From Bisporella sp. PMI_857 (taxonomy: Eukaryota; Ascomycota; Leotiomycetes; Helotiales; Helotiaceae), in contig JAJSPD010000010.1 of NCBI GenBank assembly GCA_021307315.1, positions 682,001 through 746,000 on the forward strand: a DNA stretch of 64,000 bases, written 5' to 3'. Numbering within the stretch: position 1 is the first letter of the stretch; every line of letters begins with the position of its first letter. The translations under genes and the position numbers were made by a program. The notes beneath the pieces were generated by a model. That model had not been told where the DNA came from, did no database searches, and was given only the letters and a program-made list of their open reading frames with translations. Below, piece after piece: positions 62,601-64,000 of this stretch.

Positions 62601-64000
62601 TCGTAGCCGTTAAGAGGCGCAGTCATCAATCACCATCAACATGGAAGGTGTTATTAGATGATCTATAATTTGCTTTAAACGGTTGGTTGCATGGCCGGCG
62701 ATATTATTCTAAACTACCTACTTTGAAAGGAACATTGGAAGTCTTCGATATCACCAGTATCTCGAAGTTTGAACTTCTCGCATTGCCTTCCTTGCGAGTA
62801 TGCCCAATCTCGGTACTCGAAGAGCAAACTTAGAGACAGCGCTGTGGCTACTAGAAACAATGCAACGCCACTAGTACTTCAGATACGAAAAAGCACTTAC
62901 TAATGAAGATATGCCACTACCGTCGTGGTATTTGAGTGCACACTCATATTTCAGGGGTGACTTAAGGTTCTCACAGCATATCCCCACTCCACATGGCAGC
63001 AGTGCCACATAAGGCCCAGGGACGTAGATGTGGGTTTTGTCCTTCTGAAAAACGAGTGGCTCACTGGTGGTGGTGGCTTCACGACGAGTACATGATCCTG
63101 CATAGGGCAGTGCTAAGTCACGATGGAAGTGGTGTTACGTGAACTGAGACAACCATTGATAGGCGTTCATTAACTCTACTCACGTACGTACGTACAATTA
63201 CAGCACAGTATTAGACTGACCTATGAGCAGCAGATGACAATGCAGTTTACTCGCGCTCAGGTATAGGAGCCGAACCGGATGGCCGCAAATATCGGTCCCA
63301 GGTCTTAGGACCCCGATGTTTGGTGATCACCAGGCCTAGTCTACTGTAGTTGACATGTATTTTCCGACAATCCATAGCAATCCAAGGGTGTCAAAGACAA
63401 AAGTCTCATTATCTTCCGGGTTCTCTGCCTTAGCAATGATTCCACGAGGCAGGTTTCCATTTTGTTTCACATGGTGATTTCGGTAAATATGTGAGCACAT
63501 GGCACAGACAGGATGCTAATAGGGGCTTCGTCAACAACTTCATTTGGTAATATACGGAATTTCCACGTTCATTGGTTTACAGGTAATTGGCTATGGACGC
63601 AATTGACAAAGCAATAATTGAAGATCCTTATGCCTAAATGCTCATTGAACTCTGAAAGGCGTGATGCTTAAAATTGGAGTATCTGGGAGGCTGGCTATGA
63701 TTTGCAGGTAAAACGAGCCCGTGGCGGCTTGCTACCACTCTACTTTACGAAAGACAGCGATGCACATTATTGAAAGGTTTAATGTCATCGAGTACTAACT
63801 CTCAAGCCGCATTCGTTCTCTAAATCATTTGACGAGACGTAACTTGATGACACTCGCATTAGACTGTTGGTATTGACCTCCCCCATCGTACCTGTTCAGC
63901 ATTCGGAGCATCCGCCCAGACTCATAAGGCTGAAAGCTCACGATCCCTGCCCGTACTCCTCCAGCAGCAGTCTATTGGCTCAAGCAGCAAAGCGCAGCTG
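59646..64000. other. 4.3-kb terminal stretch with no supported gene
   Basis: The left 500 bp is the bZIP promoter and leader; a minus-strand open frame at 59677-60111 begins from TTG and lacks motifs. From 60.2 kb to the window end only short frames occur, with no family signature, tRNA-like boxes or splice-linked exons that I could support. One microsatellite is annotated separately. A gene with small exons or a non-coding RNA cannot be excluded. Confidence 0.4.
61922..61990 (+). repeat. Compound microsatellite
   Basis: An uninterrupted run of (CT)n with one G change, then (CA)n with one T change, then T-rich ATTTTTT blocks. Low-complexity tract with no coding meaning. Confidence 0.9.

Overview
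This window is nuclear DNA from a filamentous ascomycete (Pezizomycotina). The style of the beta-tubulin, EF-1B, Gcn20 and Kin1 proteins suggests Leotiomycetes, but that placement is an inference. The fungal signs are short GT-AG introns (mostly 46-120 bp) with CTAAC-like branch sites, Zn2Cys6, bZIP, WHI2 and KHA1-type genes, and an EF-1B intron that carries what looks like the U18/snR18 snoRNA. About twenty protein genes can be supported. Exon structures below were built by hand and checked for reading-frame closure.

Layout. 0.9-6.3 kb: a divergent protein kinase with a ubiquitin-like tail and a GPATCH1-type G-patch protein, both on the minus strand. 6.5-7.5 kb: two abutting, oppositely oriented copies of one MITE family, the first split by a 171-bp LTR-like insertion. 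8.7-12 kb: KIN1 polarity kinase. 12-15.2 kb: no clear gene. 15.2-16.3 kb: EF-1B with its intronic snoRNA. 16.8-18.3 kb: a WHI2-like BTB protein. 18.3-20.9 kb: a gene-poor stretch with a decayed STAND/NLR fragment. 21-39.4 kb: an accessory metabolic region with a Zn2Cys6 regulator divergent from an MFS transporter, then a Baeyer-Villiger-type monooxygenase, a secreted esterase, an OPT peptide transporter, an SDR, a 57-residue Cys-rich CaaX peptide and a 2-oxoglutarate/Fe(II) dioxygenase. 40-43.1 kb: a KHA1-type K+/H+ antiporter. 46.2-53.8 kb: a housekeeping block with beta-tubulin and GCN20 back to back on a 331-bp promoter, then ARG1 with a Gcn4/CPC1 box. 56.6-59.6 kb: a CIA30-domain protein and a bZIP factor. 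59.7-64 kb: no gene seen.

How genes may work together. GCN20 (Gcn2 activation) and ARG1 (a typical Gcn4/CPC1 target with a TGACTCA box) both belong to general amino-acid control and lie about 1.6 kb apart. In the accessory region, a monooxygenase that makes esters from ketones beside an esterase, a regulator, transporters and further oxidoreductases is consistent with a catabolic or secondary-metabolism cluster, though no backbone synthase is present. The least explained items are the MITE pair with end-matched but copy-specific TIR segments, the CaaX peptide, the kinase-ubiquitin-like architecture and the NLR relic.
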